64,000 nucleotides of DNA from Pelagerythrobacter marinus (GTDB lineage: Bacteria; Pseudomonadota; Alphaproteobacteria; Sphingomonadales; Sphingomonadaceae): NCBI RefSeq assembly GCF_009827515.1, contig NZ_WTYO01000004.1, positions 186,001-250,000 of the forward strand, read 5' to 3'. Position 1 is the stretch's first letter; each line of letters opens with the position of its first letter. Made by a program: the position numbers and the translations under genes. The notes under the pieces were generated by a model that saw only the letters and a program-made list of their open reading frames with translations, had not been told where the DNA came from and did not search any database. Below are positions 63,780 to 64,000 of the stretch, one piece after another.

Positions 63780-64000
63780 AACGCCGCGCCCTGATCGCCG
63801 CCTTGCCGTTCCTGCTCGCCGCCACCGACCCGGCGAGCGAAACCGAACACGTGGTGGCCGCGGGTGAGACGCTGAACGGGATCGCGAACCGCGCCGGCGT
63901 GCCGGCGGCGGTGATCGCCGCGGCCAACGGTCTGGCCGAACCCTATATCGTCCGCGAGGGGCAGAAACTGGTCATCCCGCGCCAGCGGACCCACGTGGTG
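63776..64000 (+). CDS. LysM-containing exported protein, probably M23 peptidase (3' end outside window)
   Basis: The first 75 codons of an exported protein: a short hydrophobic signal (RRALIAALPFLLAATDP), then a LysM domain (EHVVAAGETLNGIANRAGV ... VREGQKLVIP) that binds peptidoglycan. The position after surE is typical of NlpD/M23-type activators of cell-wall amidases. The catalytic domain is beyond the window edge, so the M23 call is inferred from context. Confidence 0.75.
   Translation, partial: MKRRALIAALPFLLAATDPASETEHVVAAGETLNGIANRAGVPAAVIAAANGLAEPYIVREGQKLVIPRQRTHVV

Overview
This window is a high-GC, gene-dense stretch of a bacterial chromosome. It most likely comes from Sphingomonadales (Alphaproteobacteria), and Erythrobacteraceae or Sphingomonadaceae are the best guesses. 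The reasons are the serS-surE-LysM/M23 order, a ChpT-type phosphotransferase, clpP-clpX followed by a trigger factor with a Lys/Ala tail, a DUF3297 protein, TorF-type and TonB-dependent outer-membrane proteins, a tryptophan-halogenase-like gene inside a maltodextrin locus, and GTG starts with ATGA/GTGA stop-start overlaps. No phage, integrase, transposase or CRISPR array was seen.

Layout. 1-4.3 kb: the 3' part of valS, a short inverted-repeat element, queE and a HerA-type ATPase. 4.4-12.4 kb: envelope and transport genes: a TIGR02186/TSUP pair, an NfrA/NfrB-like exopolysaccharide pair, nhaA, a glyoxalase, a SIMPL protein behind a perfect 16-bp tandem repeat, and a TorF-like porin. 12.6-19.8 kb: a metallophosphatase coupled to ugd, RNase P RNA, a cell-wall amidase, chpT, a JAMM peptidase, rluD, rpoH and mtgA. 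19.9-28.4 kb: a CDF zinc transporter, clpX, clpP, a CPA1 antiporter, tig, tRNA-Leu and small proteins. 28.5-32.7 kb: der, a DUF2721 protein, and bfr and bfd with readable iron-type control, then a DUF418 protein. 32.8-36.9 kb: two SPOR proteins around a ParA/ribbon-helix-helix operon. 36.9-41.5 kb: pyrB with a degenerate dihydroorotase, sppA and tRNA-Val.

41.6-54.4 kb is a complete maltodextrin/starch locus: an MFS sugar transporter and a LacI regulator on the minus strand, then on the plus strand a TonB-dependent receptor, an FAD-dependent halogenase, a secreted GH13 amylase, a cytoplasmic-type GH13 alpha-glucosidase and a GH97 alpha-glucosidase. The last four are joined by 4-bp ATGA overlaps. 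Polysaccharide would be cut outside or in the periplasm, brought in through the receptor and MFS protein, and hydrolysed to glucose. Palindromes beside the regulator gene and upstream of the receptor are candidate LacI operators.

54.4-61.5 kb is more accessory: a class D beta-lactamase, a DoxX-like membrane protein, two TetR regulators, an SRPBCC protein, a second TonB-dependent receptor and a sulfotransferase. The window ends in the core serS-surE-LysM/M23 group, whose last gene is cut by the window edge.

The items most worth a second look are the ParA-RHH-SPOR cassette, the histone-H1-like tail of trigger factor, the catalytically dead dihydroorotase coupled to pyrB, the two unrelated 16-bp tandem repeats just upstream of genes, the Fur-box-like pair filling the bfd promoter, and the halogenase in the sugar operon. 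All functional calls rest on motif recognition by eye; no database search was run.
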